A stretch of DNA of 64,000 bases from Caldilineaceae bacterium (GTDB lineage Bacteria; Chloroflexota; Anaerolineae; Caldilineales; Caldilineaceae): assembly GCA_026989655.1 (NCBI GenBank), contig JALSIX010000024.1, positions 1 through 64,000 on the forward strand, given 5' to 3'. Every line of letters starts with the position of its first letter. Position 1 is the first letter of the stretch. The notes under the pieces are model-generated. The model made no database searches and had not been told where the DNA came from. It saw only the letters and a list, made by a program, of their open reading frames with translations. The translations under genes and the position numbers were made by a program. This document shows, piece by piece, positions 9,046 to 17,911 of the stretch.

Positions 9046-9708
9046 CTACCGGTTGAAGCGGTTCATCGCCCGATCGATGCCCTGGAAAAGCCAACACTCC
9101 ACCGCATCGGCCACCTGCTCCCGCACCGGGCCGAACAGGGCCTCCTCCTCGTCGGTGAAATCCTGCAACACATAGTCCGCGGGGTCCATCCCGGGCGGCG
9201 GCCGTCCAATGCCTACCCGGATACGGGGGAACTCCTGGGTGCCCAGGTGTTGGATGATGGACTGGACACCCCGCTGGCCGCCGGAACCCCCTTTGGGCCG
9301 GATCCGGATGCGCCCGGGGGGCAGGTCCAGATCATCGTGGATCACCAGGATCTCCGCCGGCGGCACCTGGTAGTACCGGGCCAGCCCGGACACAGCCTGG
9401 CCACTGTGGTTCATGTAGGTCAGGGGCTTGACCAGAAGGGTCCGTTGTTCCTGGGGAAGCGGACCCCAGCTCCCGGCTTCGGAGGTCCCCGAAGCCGGAG
9501 CCGACCATCCTCCAGTCCCCTTGGACCGAAGCCCGGTTCCCTGTCCCCGGATGAGGCCTGTGCCCACCAGGGCCTTGTGCTGGATCCGATTCAGGGGAAT
9601 GTGATGACGCCGGGCCAGGATATCGATGACCTGAAAGCCGATGTTGTGGCGGTTGCGAGCATAACGTGGGCCTGGGTTGCCCAGGCCCACGATCATCTTC
9701 CATTTCAC
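9046..9708 (-). CDS. pth: Peptidyl-tRNA hydrolase
   Basis: This cytoplasmic enzyme (220 aa) recycles tRNA by cleaving peptidyl-tRNA released from stalled ribosomes. The start (GTG at 9708) gives [13 protein letters not shown], the typical family N-terminus. The catalytic His21 lies in RNRHNIGF, Asn100 in TYMN, and Asp125/126 in [11 protein letters not shown] Gly/Ser-rich insertion of about 30 residues (55-88), absent from most homologues (about 190 aa), separates the first strands. The usual GGxGGHNG motif reads GGSGGQRG. It is upstream of mfd on the same strand with a 121-bp gap. Confidence 0.95.
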   Translation of the reverse strand: MKWKMIVGLGNPGPRYARNRHNIGFQVIDILARRHHIPLNRIQHKALVGTGLIRGQGTGLRSKGTGGWSAPASGTSEAGSWGPLPQEQRTLLVKPLTYMNHSGQAVSGLARYYQVPPAEILVIHDDLDLPPGRIRIRPKGGSGGQRGVQSIIQHLGTQEFPRIRVGIGRPPPGMDPADYVLQDFTDEEEALFGPVREQVADAVECWLFQGIDRAMNRFNR

Positions 9709-9797
9709 AGCGTCACCCTATCCCCTTTCCCCCGGATTCGCGGACATCCTCCATCGCCCATCTCGCCTGTCACGGCATCCGGTCCCCTGTCCCAGGC

Positions 9798-10646
9798 TCA
9801 TTCCATCCGGGCCCACAGGAAGTCCAACAGGCGCCTGAGCCCCAGGATCCCGCCCCCCAGGAGGAAGAGCAGGGCCGACCAGCGCACGCCTCGGAAGAAG
9901 GCCTCCCGGAGACGGGACAGCCCCACCGCCGCACCCAGCTCCTCGGCCAGGGGATTCGCCTGCCCCGCCGGGGCCACCACCTGTGGCTCATCGCCAGGGC
10001 CCTGGGGACCGAAGGCCAGGGGTTCCGGGGTAGGGGTGGGCGTGGGGGGCTCCTCGACCTGGGGCTGTTCCACCTCCACCACCACCGGGGTAGGCTGGGG
10101 GATGGGTGTGGGCGTGGCCACGGGAATGGGCGTAGGGGTGGGCTCATCCGGTGTGGGAGTGGGCGATGGCCCCGTGTTGACCAGGATGTTGGGCGCGAAG
10201 AACTCGCCGTAGTTCCCGTCCGGCCGCACCACCCGCAGACGCAGCGTGTAGGTGCCCGGGGGCAGCCCAGCCGTGTGCCAGACCCCAAGCTGGCCGTTGA
10301 CCACCTGCCGGGTATCGCCGGCGAACCAGATGTAGGACTCGTCTCCGCTGGGCTCCTGTTTGAAGTAGAGCTCGTAGCGGGCAAAGGGTTCCCCGGCCGC
10401 GGTGCCCAGGATGGGCACGGAGCCGCTCACCACGCTGCCCGGGGCCGGAGAGGTGATGCCGGACTGGGGCTGCTGAGCCCAGAGGAGTTCCGCTCCGGGC
10501 CCGGCCAGAGCCCACAGCGCGATCGCAGCCAGCACGGCCAAGAGCCCCGGAAGCCCCGAGACCCGGCTTGGCCGACGGGGAGAGGGCTGCGGTCCCCGGC
10601 CCTGGCCGAGGCGATGCACGGGGTACATGGATCGGGTCGTGTTCAT
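9798..10646 (-). CDS. Membrane-anchored Ig-like protein, coupled to the DsbB-cytochrome c gene
   Basis: This 282-aa protein is of unknown function. A hydrophobic segment at about 31-50 acts as signal or anchor. It is followed by an Ig-like domain (GITSPAPGSVVSGSVPI through LRLRVVRPDGNYGEF), a TPTP-type linker, and a C-terminal membrane helix (about 258-276) with basic residues after it. It resembles surface proteins with a stalk and a C-terminal anchor. The ATG at 10646 overlaps the stop of the upstream fusion gene (ATGA), so the two are co-translated. It could be a partner or substrate of the disulfide-forming system, but no cysteines are present, which argues against a redox role. Confidence 0.8.
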   Translation of the reverse strand: MNTTRSMYPVHRLGQGRGPQPSPRRPSRVSGLPGLLAVLAAIALWALAGPGAELLWAQQPQSGITSPAPGSVVSGSVPILGTAAGEPFARYELYFKQEPSGDESYIWFAGDTRQVVNGQLGVWHTAGLPPGTYTLRLRVVRPDGNYGEFFAPNILVNTGPSPTPTPDEPTPTPIPVATPTPIPQPTPVVVEVEQPQVEEPPTPTPTPEPLAFGPQGPGDEPQVVAPAGQANPLAEELGAAVGLSRLREAFFRGVRWSALLFLLGGGILGLRRLLDFLWARME

Positions 10647-11569
10647 GGATTCCATGCTCGGATCACCCGGACAATGGCCCCCAGTTGTTCGTCCGTCAGG
10701 TCCGGCCGCCCTCCGCTGGGGGGCATGGCCACCCCGCTCCGGTTGTCCGGCGCATCCGCCGGGCGCCCCGCGCGGACCATGGCCACCAGCTCCTCCTCGC
10801 TCCGCTCGCGAACGAACGGGGAATCCACCAGGCTGTTGCCCAGCCCGGGCAGCCCCCGGCCATCCATCCCATGGCAGGAGGCGCAGACCTCCTGGTAGAG
10901 CCGTTCGCCCTCCAACAGGGCCATGGGATCCTCCCCTGCAGGGGTCAGCGGGCCACGAAGGGGGGCCGGCTCGAAGGTCGATGGCTCGGCCGTTGGCCCG
11001 GCAGTGGCCTGGTTCAAGGCCAGGGCCGAGTACCAGGCCAGGCTGAAGATCGCCACACCGGCCACGGGGACCAGCTCCCGGCGGTGCCATTGGGGGCGAT
11101 GGTCCTCGGGATCGGGCACCCCCTGACTCAAGGCCACCAACATGGCCAGGGTGATCACCAGAAAGGCCACCATGGCCAGAAACGGGATGGTGACGAAGCC
11201 GAACCAGTTGATCCAGGTGGCAGAACAGGGCACCCCCACGGTGCAAGCCCGGGCCGCGAAGAGGTCGGTCTTCTGCAACAGGTAGTGGTAGGTGGACACG
11301 CCCTGGCCGATCAGGGAGAAGGGCAACACCAGATAGGGCAGGTGGACATCCTGGCGCAGGACGCCCAGGGCGATGATCCCGGCCAGCGGGTACATCAAGA
11401 TCCGCTGGACCCAGCACAGTTCACAGGGGACAAAGCCCCGGATCTCGCTGAAATAGAGGCTGCCCATCATGGCCGTCCACGCGGCCAGCAAGGCCACGTA
11501 GAGGCTGCCCCGCCCCACCCGATCCACGACCTCGTCCGAGATCGCCTCGTCTGCCGCGTCGCTGAACAC
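10643..11569 (-). CDS. DsbB/BdbC-like disulfide oxidoreductase fused to cytochrome c
   Basis: This 308-aa membrane protein joins two redox modules. The first half has four helices and the DsbB motif PCELCWVQR (C49, C52), then a second cysteine pair (C109, C115) in the next outside loop. These are the two pairs used by DsbB to reoxidise DsbA-like thiol oxidases. After a fifth hydrophobic segment (about 166-188) and a Pro-rich linker comes a class I cytochrome c domain with CASCH (229-233) and a likely distal Met282 in MPPSGG. DsbB normally passes electrons to quinone; here a tethered heme could accept or relay them. The GTG at 11569 is chosen because GGAGAGAGG precedes it. Confidence 0.85.
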   Translation of the reverse strand: MFSDAADEAISDEVVDRVGRGSLYVALLAAWTAMMGSLYFSEIRGFVPCELCWVQRILMYPLAGIIALGVLRQDVHLPYLVLPFSLIGQGVSTYHYLLQKTDLFAARACTVGVPCSATWINWFGFVTIPFLAMVAFLVITLAMLVALSQGVPDPEDHRPQWHRRELVPVAGVAIFSLAWYSALALNQATAGPTAEPSTFEPAPLRGPLTPAGEDPMALLEGERLYQEVCASCHGMDGRGLPGLGNSLVDSPFVRERSEEELVAMVRAGRPADAPDNRSGVAMPPSGGRPDLTDEQLGAIVRVIRAWNP

Positions 11570-11685
11570 CGTGCCTCTCTCCACAGACCGTCTGGACGAA
11601 ACGGCTTGCTTCCCGGCCTGACAGGGGCTGGGACCGGCTCCCAGGCTCCCCTTGAACCCCTGTCGTACTTGCGCAACTCCTCGGG

Positions 11686-11697
11686 TATAGTATATCG
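11686..11697. promoter_or_regulatory. TATA-rich element between divergent genes
   Basis: TATAGTATATCG offers a plus-strand -10 (TATAGT, 11686-11691) and a minus-strand -10 (TATACT, 11688-11693). No convincing -35 is present at the correct distance, so the promoter assignment is weak. Confidence 0.35.
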
Positions 11698-11713
11698 TTC
11701 CATGGAGGAGATG

Positions 11714-12529
11714 ATGAAATTGCAGGAGTCCACGCCCATCGAGGACCGTTTTGGCGCCCGAGCCCACCGCTATGTGGCCAGTCGGGTCCATGCCTGGGGC
11801 CCGGATCTGGAACGGCTGGTCGCGGTGGCCGGGCCCCAACCCCACTGGCATGTCCTGGATGTGGCCACCGGCGGCGGCCACACGGCCCGGGCCTTCGCGC
11901 CCCACGTGGCCTGGGTCCTGGCCATAGACCGAAGCGGCCCCATGGTGGAGGCAGCCCGGGCCGCGGCCCAGGCCACAGACCCGATCCGGGTCTCCTTTGC
12001 CGTGGCCGATGCCCATGCTCTGCCCTTCCCGGACGAGACCTACCACCTGGTCACGTGCCGGATCGCCCCCCACCATTTCGCAGACTGCCGAACCTTCGTC
12101 CAGGAGAGCGTCCGGGTCCTCCGGCCGGGCGGCATGCTCCTGGTCCAGGACATCACCGTGCCCGGGGATCCGGAGCTGGCCCGGGCGGTCAACGCGTTCG
12201 AACGCCAACGGGATCCCAGCCATGGGCGGGCCCTGGCCGTGGAGGAATGGGCCGCCCTGTTCCAGGAGGCCGGCCTCCGGGTGGTCCATCGGGAGGTGGT
12301 GGCCAAACGCCACCGCTTCCTGGAGTGGGCTGCCCGCCAGGACTGCGACTCCCGCACCATTGCCCAGCTGTGGGCACAGGTGGCCCACGGAGATGCCGGG
12401 CTGCGGGCCTGGCTGGCACCCGAGGCCTGGGACACGCCTCGGGCCACCTTTGTCAACCGCCATCTGATCATCGCGGGCGTCCGGCCATCGAACAAGGGCC
12501 ACCGAGGCCCTCTGACAGGAGTCCCATGA
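11714..12529 (+). CDS. Class I SAM-dependent methyltransferase (UbiE/Methyltransf_11 type)
   Basis: This 271-aa Rossmann-fold methyltransferase has the SAM-binding motif VLDVATGGGHTA (residues 47-58), an acidic end of strand 2 (AIDRSGPM) and the motif VLRPGGMLLVQD. The substrate is unknown; relatives act on quinones, small metabolites or lipids. The third of three close ATG codons (11714) is chosen because GGAGG lies 5-6 nt before it; starts at 11702 or 11711 would add only four or one residue. It is the first gene of a tightly packed plus-strand run. Its stop overlaps the next start (ATGA). Confidence 0.85.
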   Translation: MKLQESTPIEDRFGARAHRYVASRVHAWGPDLERLVAVAGPQPHWHVLDVATGGGHTARAFAPHVAWVLAIDRSGPMVEAARAAAQATDPIRVSFAVADAHALPFPDETYHLVTCRIAPHHFADCRTFVQESVRVLRPGGMLLVQDITVPGDPELARAVNAFERQRDPSHGRALAVEEWAALFQEAGLRVVHREVVAKRHRFLEWAARQDCDSRTIAQLWAQVAHGDAGLRAWLAPEAWDTPRATFVNRHLIIAGVRPSNKGHRGPLTGVP

Positions 12530-13755
12530 CATCGCTGGCGGACATGTCCTCCCCCGGCCTTCCCGGCCACCGCGAGCTGGCCCATCCCCCCAATCCCTGG
12601 CTCCGGGGTGTCCACCCACGGGTGACCTCCGAACAGGCCGCGCGCCTCTTCCCCGGTCGGCTGCGCCCAATGCCCTCTCCGTCCCGGCCTGGGCCCTCTG
12701 GGATCGACCCAGACCTCCCTGTGGATCCCTCGCGCCCTATGGAGGAAGAACCCCGGCCTGGCATGGGCTACGGGGGGTTCACCCCTGTCCAACGGGCGGC
12801 CTTTCTCCGCTGGGCAGCCGAGCCCGCGGAGCCTGCCCCCGAGGCCTTTCGCCGCCTGTACCTGACCCTGTTGGAGGCCCATCTGCTGACCGGTGGCCCC
12901 TCCCAGCTCGCCCCCCTGGGACAACACCTGGATGCCCTGGCCGCTCAAGCCCACTGGGCCCAGGACGAGCCGTTTGCCCGGCTGGCACTGCTCCATGCCT
13001 GGTTGGCCCAGGACCCAGAACGGTTGCTCCGGGCCCTGGACCAGGTCGCCCCTCCTCGGCTGTTGGGCATCGCGTTGGGGTGGCTGGCCGGCTGGGGCCA
13101 ACCTCTGGACCCCCGCCTGGCCCTGGCCGGGGTTCGGGCCTGGAAGCTGGCCCCACCGGAGGTGCTCCAGGCCATAGCGCCTCGGATGGCCCGAGGTGTG
13201 GACTCCCTGGCCGCAACCCTGGAGCTCGACCCCCTGGCCTACGCCTGGCAGCAGCTCCAGGGCACCCGGCCCGACGGCCCGGCAGCCTTCCCCCCGGAAA
13301 GCTGGAGACCCTGGCCCACCCTGCACCGCGGGCTCCGGATCGGAGTGCCTCAGGTGGACCTCCGTCCCGGGCTGGCGCCCCTGCTGCGGGATCTGGTGGA
13401 CGGCCTCCGGGCCATCGTCCCCGAGGCCATCCCTGAAGCGGCCCCATCCCCCGGGGCAGAGTCCGCAGAGAACGGCACCGCCTCGCCGGACTGGCACGTC
13501 CTGCTGGAGTTCCGAGAGAGCCGTTCCGCCCTCTTCCCCCATGCCCTGAGGCTGGCCCGCAAGCGCCCAGGCTACCGCATGCTGCTGGACGAGGACCGCC
13601 ACGTGATCCATCGGGTCGCGTTCCGCAAGGGGGAGATGCGGGCCTTCTGGCGCCTCTGGCACTATGTGTCCGGATGGAAGCACGTGGCCGTGTACCGGGG
13701 GACCGAGCGGCTGCGGCCTTGGCAGGTGTGGCCCGGCTCTCCCTACCTGCGCTGA
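12526..13755 (+). CDS. TerB_N-domain-like protein of unknown function
   Basis: This 409-aa protein has no obvious catalytic motif. Residues about 60-120 ([10 protein letters not shown], then [17 protein letters not shown] and [11 protein letters not shown]) resemble the N-terminal domain that accompanies TerB in tellurite and stress-response proteins; this is a match from memory and needs a profile search. A leucine- and alanine-rich helical middle and a basic C-terminus follow. It is coupled by ATGA overlap to the methyltransferase and lies 5 bp before the AAA ATPase, so the two probably work together, perhaps as adaptor and ATPase. No signal peptide is seen, so it is likely cytoplasmic. Confidence 0.6.
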   Translation: MTSLADMSSPGLPGHRELAHPPNPWLRGVHPRVTSEQAARLFPGRLRPMPSPSRPGPSGIDPDLPVDPSRPMEEEPRPGMGYGGFTPVQRAAFLRWAAEPAEPAPEAFRRLYLTLLEAHLLTGGPSQLAPLGQHLDALAAQAHWAQDEPFARLALLHAWLAQDPERLLRALDQVAPPRLLGIALGWLAGWGQPLDPRLALAGVRAWKLAPPEVLQAIAPRMARGVDSLAATLELDPLAYAWQQLQGTRPDGPAAFPPESWRPWPTLHRGLRIGVPQVDLRPGLAPLLRDLVDGLRAIVPEAIPEAAPSPGAESAENGTASPDWHVLLEFRESRSALFPHALRLARKRPGYRMLLDEDRHVIHRVAFRKGEMRAFWRLWHYVSGWKHVAVYRGTERLRPWQVWPGSPYLR

Positions 13756-13760
13756 GACAG

Positions 13761-15278
13761 ATGGACAACGCCATGCGGGATGCACTAGAGGTCTACATCC
13801 GAGCCCGCTATCCCGTGCTCTGGATCGTGACGCCCGAGGAGGAGCGGGCCCTGGCCGAGCTGGACCGCCTGGCAGTGGGCCTGAAACGTCGTCTGCTCCT
13901 GTGGAGCATCACCACCGGGCAGACCAACCCTGCCCTCCCGGGCTCGATGGAGCGGAGCCGCCGAGACCCCCTCCAGATGCTCCAGGGAGTGTTGGACGAC
14001 CAGGAGCCAGCCCTGTACGTGTTGCGGGACTTCCATCCTTTCCTCAAGGACGTGGGGGTGACCCGGAAGCTGCGGGAGGTGGCCTTCGCCCTCCAGCAGA
14101 GCCCCAAGACCCTGATCCTGTTGAGCCCGGTGCTCCAGATCCCACCGGAACTGGAGAAGGAGATCACCGTGGTGGATTTCCCGCTGCCCGACAGGGCCGC
14201 CCTGGAGCAGCTCCTGGCCCAGATCGTGGAGACGGCCCAGGAGCACGGGCGCATCCAGGTCGCCTTGAACCGCCGCCAGCGGGACCGGCTGGTCCGGGCC
14301 TGTCAGGGCCTGACCCTCACCGAGGCCGCCAACGCAATTGCCAAGGCCATCATCCAGGCCGGTGGCCGGCTGGGCGGCGAGGCCATCCAGGCCGTGGCCG
14401 CGGAGAAACGGCAGATCATCCGCAAGAGCGGCCTTCTGGAGTACTACGCCAGCCCAGACCGGCTGGACCACGTAGGCGGGCTGGACGTGCTCAAGGAGTG
14501 GCTGCGCAAGCGGGTTCGGGCCTTCGGGGAATCGGCCCGGGCCTTCGGCCTGCCCGAACCCCGGGGCATCCTGTTGGTGGGCGTCCAGGGGTGTGGAAAA
14601 TCCCTGGTGGCCAAGGCCGTGGCCAATGCCTGGCGCCTGCCCCTCCTGCGCCTGGACGTGGGCCGGCTGTTCTCCAGCCTGGTGGGCTCCAGCGAGGAGA
14701 ACCTGCGCCACGCCATCCGGATGGCCGAGTCCATCGCACCGGTGGTCCTGTGGGTGGACGAGATCGAGAAGGGGTTCAGCGGTGTGGGCAGCAGCCACGT
14801 CAGCGATGCCGGCACCGCGGCCCGGGTCTTCGGCAGCTTCATCACCTGGCTCCAGGAGAAACAGTCCCCGGTCTTCGTCATCGCCACGGCCAACCGGGTG
14901 GAGCTGTTGCCGCCCGAGCTGGTGCGGAAAGGGCGCTTCGACGAGATCTTCTTCGTGGACCTGCCCGATGTCCGCGAGCGGGTGGAGATCTGGCGCATCC
15001 ACCTGCGGAAACGCCACCGAGACCCCGAGGACTTCGATCTCCATACCCTGGCCATGGCCTCGGAGGGTCTCTCGGGCGCGGAGATCGAACAGGCCCTCAT
15101 CGCCGGTCTCTACGAGGCCTTCGACCAGAACCGCCCCCTACAGATGGACGACCTGCTGAACGTGCTCCAGGAAACCGTGCCCCTGAGCACCATGATGGAG
15201 GAGGAGATCCGGGCCCTGCGGAGCTGGGCTCGCCACCGGGCCCGGCCGGCCTCCACCTCCGCCACCCTGGGCCCATGA
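13761..15278 (+). CDS. Ycf46-like AAA+ ATPase
   Basis: This 505-aa ATPase has an N-terminal domain (1-220) of the type found in Ycf46 proteins ([19 protein letters not shown]) and a C-terminal AAA+ module. Walker A is GVQGCGKS (274-281), Walker B is VVLWVDEIE (about 327-335), and sensor/arginine-finger segments follow ([22 protein letters not shown]). Ycf46 proteins are conserved in cyanobacteria, plastids and some Chloroflexota. A role in inorganic carbon use has been proposed in cyanobacteria, but the general function is unclear. It follows the TerB_N-like gene by 5 bp and is followed 1 bp later by a membrane glycosyltransferase gene. Confidence 0.85.
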   Translation: MDNAMRDALEVYIRARYPVLWIVTPEEERALAELDRLAVGLKRRLLLWSITTGQTNPALPGSMERSRRDPLQMLQGVLDDQEPALYVLRDFHPFLKDVGVTRKLREVAFALQQSPKTLILLSPVLQIPPELEKEITVVDFPLPDRAALEQLLAQIVETAQEHGRIQVALNRRQRDRLVRACQGLTLTEAANAIAKAIIQAGGRLGGEAIQAVAAEKRQIIRKSGLLEYYASPDRLDHVGGLDVLKEWLRKRVRAFGESARAFGLPEPRGILLVGVQGCGKSLVAKAVANAWRLPLLRLDVGRLFSSLVGSSEENLRHAIRMAESIAPVVLWVDEIEKGFSGVGSSHVSDAGTAARVFGSFITWLQEKQSPVFVIATANRVELLPPELVRKGRFDEIFFVDLPDVRERVEIWRIHLRKRHRDPEDFDLHTLAMASEGLSGAEIEQALIAGLYEAFDQNRPLQMDDLLNVLQETVPLSTMMEEEIRALRSWARHRARPASTSATLGP

Positions 15279-15279
15279 G

Positions 15280-17370
15280 ATGATGGAGACCCCAACGCCT
15301 GGACCGCGAAGTGGGCCGCCCCTGGATACCCGATCCCGAACCGTCCTCCTGGCCCTGATCCTGGTGGCCGGGGCCCGGCTCCTGTGGGGCCTGGGGGACA
15401 AGACCCTCTGGTGGGACGAGAGCCTGAGCCTGCAACGGGCCGAGTCGAACTGGTTCCTGCTCCTGGTAGGGCGCCTGGAGATGACCGATGGGGCAGAGGT
15501 CCTCTACACCCAGGACCAGCACCCTTTTCTCTTCTTCGTCCTGCTGCGGGGCGTCCTTGCCCTGGCCGGAGTGTCGGAGTACACCCTGCGCCTTCCTGCG
15601 GCCTGGGCCGGGGTGCTGATGGTCCCCGCCCTGTGGGCCCTGGCCCACCGGCTGGAACGACGGGCCATCCTGCCCCCGGGAACGGCCCTGTGGGCCGCCG
15701 CTCTGGCCGCACTCAGCCCCTTCTACCTGTGGTATGGGCAGGAGGCCCGCCCCTACATGGGGTGGGTGGTCCTGGCCGTGTGGAGCACCTATCTGCTGGT
15801 GTCCTGGACCGAGGCCGTGCTGGAGGAGCGCCCGGCCCGGGGCCCTGTCCTGGCCTATCTGGCCTCCACGGCCCTGCTGCTGGCCATCCACTATCACTCG
15901 GTCCTGTTGGCCGTGGTCCACGCCGGGCTGGCCGTGGGCGCGGTAGGGCGGGTCCGTCCCCGGATGGCCTGGGCCGTGGCGGGCCTGGTGGGGTTGACCG
16001 GGATCGGGGTGGCCGGGGGCATGGCCTGGGTCCTGTTGCAGCAGCCCGGTGTGGGGGACAACTTCGCGTCGGTCTCCCTCTGGATCCTGGCCCGAGATCT
16101 CCTCAACGCGTTCAGCCTGGGCCTGAGCGTGGATCTGGCCCAGGTCTGGCCCCTGGACGTGCTCTTTGGGCTCCTGGCCCTGCTCGGCGCGGGCTGGAGC
16201 CTGCGCTCAGGTCGGGGCCCGCTGGCCTGGATCCCGGTGGCCTTCCTCCTGGGCCCCACCGGGATCCTCTTCGTGGGCAACCTCTGGCAACCCCTCTACA
16301 TGAATGCCCGCCACCTGGCCATGGTCAGCGCGCCTTTCCTCCTGCTGGTGGCCGGGGGGCTGGCCTGGATGGCCCGTCGACGGCCGGCCACGACGGCTCT
16401 GGTGGCCGGCCTGCTGCTGGTGGGTATCGGGGCCAGTACCCTCCGCTACTTCACCGAACCCGCCTACGCCAAAGGGCCCGATCTCCGCACCTTGGCCGCG
16501 GATCTGCGCCGAGAGCTGCGCCCCGGTGACCTCCTCCTGCTGGAGCCGCCCTTTGCCTGGCGTCTCTTCCGCTACTACCTCCCCCTGGCCGAGCTGGAGG
16601 AGGCCGCATCCCAGGGCCGCACCGTGGGCTGGCGAGCGGTTCCCTTCATCCAGAACGGCACCTGGAGCTGGGAGGCCACCTGGACGGCCCTGGACAGGTG
16701 GTCCTGGATGGAGCTGGACGGCACCCCCGAGCCCTCACCGCCGGACGCCTACAGGCGGATCTGGCTCGTCCGGGAGGGCACCCACCCCTACATCGACCCG
16801 GAGAACCAGGTGTGGCGCTGGCTCCGGGACCATCTGCCCTGGGTGTGGGAGCGCAACTATTTCAGCCCCAACTCGTATCTGAAAGTGGACGCGTTTCTCA
16901 CCCGGGGCCCCAATCGGGTGGAGGTGCCCTCCCCGGCTCGCCGGCCACCGGTGGTCTTCGGGGATCTGTTCGTGCTCCGAGGCTGGCAGGCAGGCCGCCC
17001 CCTGTGGGAAGGAGCGTACACCCCTTTGACCCTCTACTGGGAGGTCCTGCGCCCGCCCGAGGCACGGTACAAGTACATCCTGTGGCTGGAGGCAGAATAC
17101 CCGGATGGCCGACGGGAGATCTATCCCCGGACCGAACAGGAACCGTTTCGGACCTTCATTCCCACCACCTGGTGGCAGCCGGGGCCCATCATCCAGGAGG
17201 AGACAGACCTGGTGGCCCCCTTCAGCCCCGAACCAGGGGTCCGCTACTGGCTCCATGTGAGCTGGTATCGGGCGGAGACCCTGGAACGGCTGCCGGTAAG
17301 CCAGGCCGGGACCTACCGGACCCAGGAGGACGGCACCCAGGTCGTCGTTCCCATCGAGCTCGCACCGTGA
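15280..17370 (+). CDS. GT39/ArnT-like membrane glycosyltransferase
   Basis: This 696-aa protein has about ten membrane helices in its first 400 residues and a soluble C-terminal region. The first outside loop carries WWDESLS (Asp46-Glu47), the catalytic acidic motif position of GT-C enzymes such as PMT and ArnT. YGQEARPYM and LYMNARHLAM are also typical of this superfamily. These enzymes transfer sugars from a lipid carrier to protein or lipid on the outer membrane face; donor and acceptor here are unknown. The C-terminal part (about 500-696) forms a beta-rich domain of unknown role. The gene follows the AAA gene by 1 bp. Confidence 0.8.
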   Translation: MMETPTPGPRSGPPLDTRSRTVLLALILVAGARLLWGLGDKTLWWDESLSLQRAESNWFLLLVGRLEMTDGAEVLYTQDQHPFLFFVLLRGVLALAGVSEYTLRLPAAWAGVLMVPALWALAHRLERRAILPPGTALWAAALAALSPFYLWYGQEARPYMGWVVLAVWSTYLLVSWTEAVLEERPARGPVLAYLASTALLLAIHYHSVLLAVVHAGLAVGAVGRVRPRMAWAVAGLVGLTGIGVAGGMAWVLLQQPGVGDNFASVSLWILARDLLNAFSLGLSVDLAQVWPLDVLFGLLALLGAGWSLRSGRGPLAWIPVAFLLGPTGILFVGNLWQPLYMNARHLAMVSAPFLLLVAGGLAWMARRRPATTALVAGLLLVGIGASTLRYFTEPAYAKGPDLRTLAADLRRELRPGDLLLLEPPFAWRLFRYYLPLAELEEAASQGRTVGWRAVPFIQNGTWSWEATWTALDRWSWMELDGTPEPSPPDAYRRIWLVREGTHPYIDPENQVWRWLRDHLPWVWERNYFSPNSYLKVDAFLTRGPNRVEVPSPARRPPVVFGDLFVLRGWQAGRPLWEGAYTPLTLYWEVLRPPEARYKYILWLEAEYPDGRREIYPRTEQEPFRTFIPTTWWQPGPIIQEETDLVAPFSPEPGVRYWLHVSWYRAETLERLPVSQAGTYRTQEDGTQVVVPIELAP

Positions 17371-17434
17371 ATACGCCCGGCATATCTCCGAAGGATCCAA
17401 AATGGACAGTACATCATCGAAGGAGGTGTACAGG

Positions 17435-17911
17435 ATGGACGGGGAGAAGGAACGACCCGACGAGACCACCGACATGCAGGAGACATCTTCCGGAACCCAG
17501 CCGGCGGACAGCCCCGAGCTGGGCGAGGAGATCCACCGTGTGGTGGAGTCTCTCACCCGGGCAGCCCGGGCCACATGGAACAGCGAACAACGCCGGCAGC
17601 TCGAGGTCCAGATCCGCCAGGGGCTCCGCAGCTTGGTCCAGGAGCTGGAGGAGGCCTTCCAGAAGGTCCAGGAGAGCGAAGAGGGGCAGGAGCTGCGGGA
17701 GAAAGCGGAGCAGATCGTGGCCCGTATCCGCTCCAGCAAGGTCACCGCGGAGGTCCAGGCGGGGCTGCTGAAGGGACTCCACGCCCTGGCCGAGGAGCTC
17801 CAGGAGCTGGCCGACCGACTGGAGTCCCAGGCCCAGGAGAGCACCTCCTCGGAGGATCCGGGTCCGGATACCTCCCCGCCCCAGGAGATCCCCGTATCCA
17901 AGGAGGACTAG
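17435..17911 (+). CDS. Small coiled-coil protein of unknown function
   Basis: This 158-aa acidic, highly charged protein is predicted to be mostly helical, with heptad-like stretches (VQELEEAFQKVQESEEGQEL and EELQELADRLE). The ends are disordered and Ser/Pro/Glu-rich. There is no signal peptide or catalytic motif. The start at 17435 is chosen over 17402 because AAGGAGGT lies just upstream of it. It is separated from the glycosyltransferase by about 60 bp and its stop overlaps the convergent kinase gene by 4 bp. Confidence 0.7.
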   Translation: MDGEKERPDETTDMQETSSGTQPADSPELGEEIHRVVESLTRAARATWNSEQRRQLEVQIRQGLRSLVQELEEAFQKVQESEEGQELREKAEQIVARIRSSKVTAEVQAGLLKGLHALAEELQELADRLESQAQESTSSEDPGPDTSPPQEIPVSKED

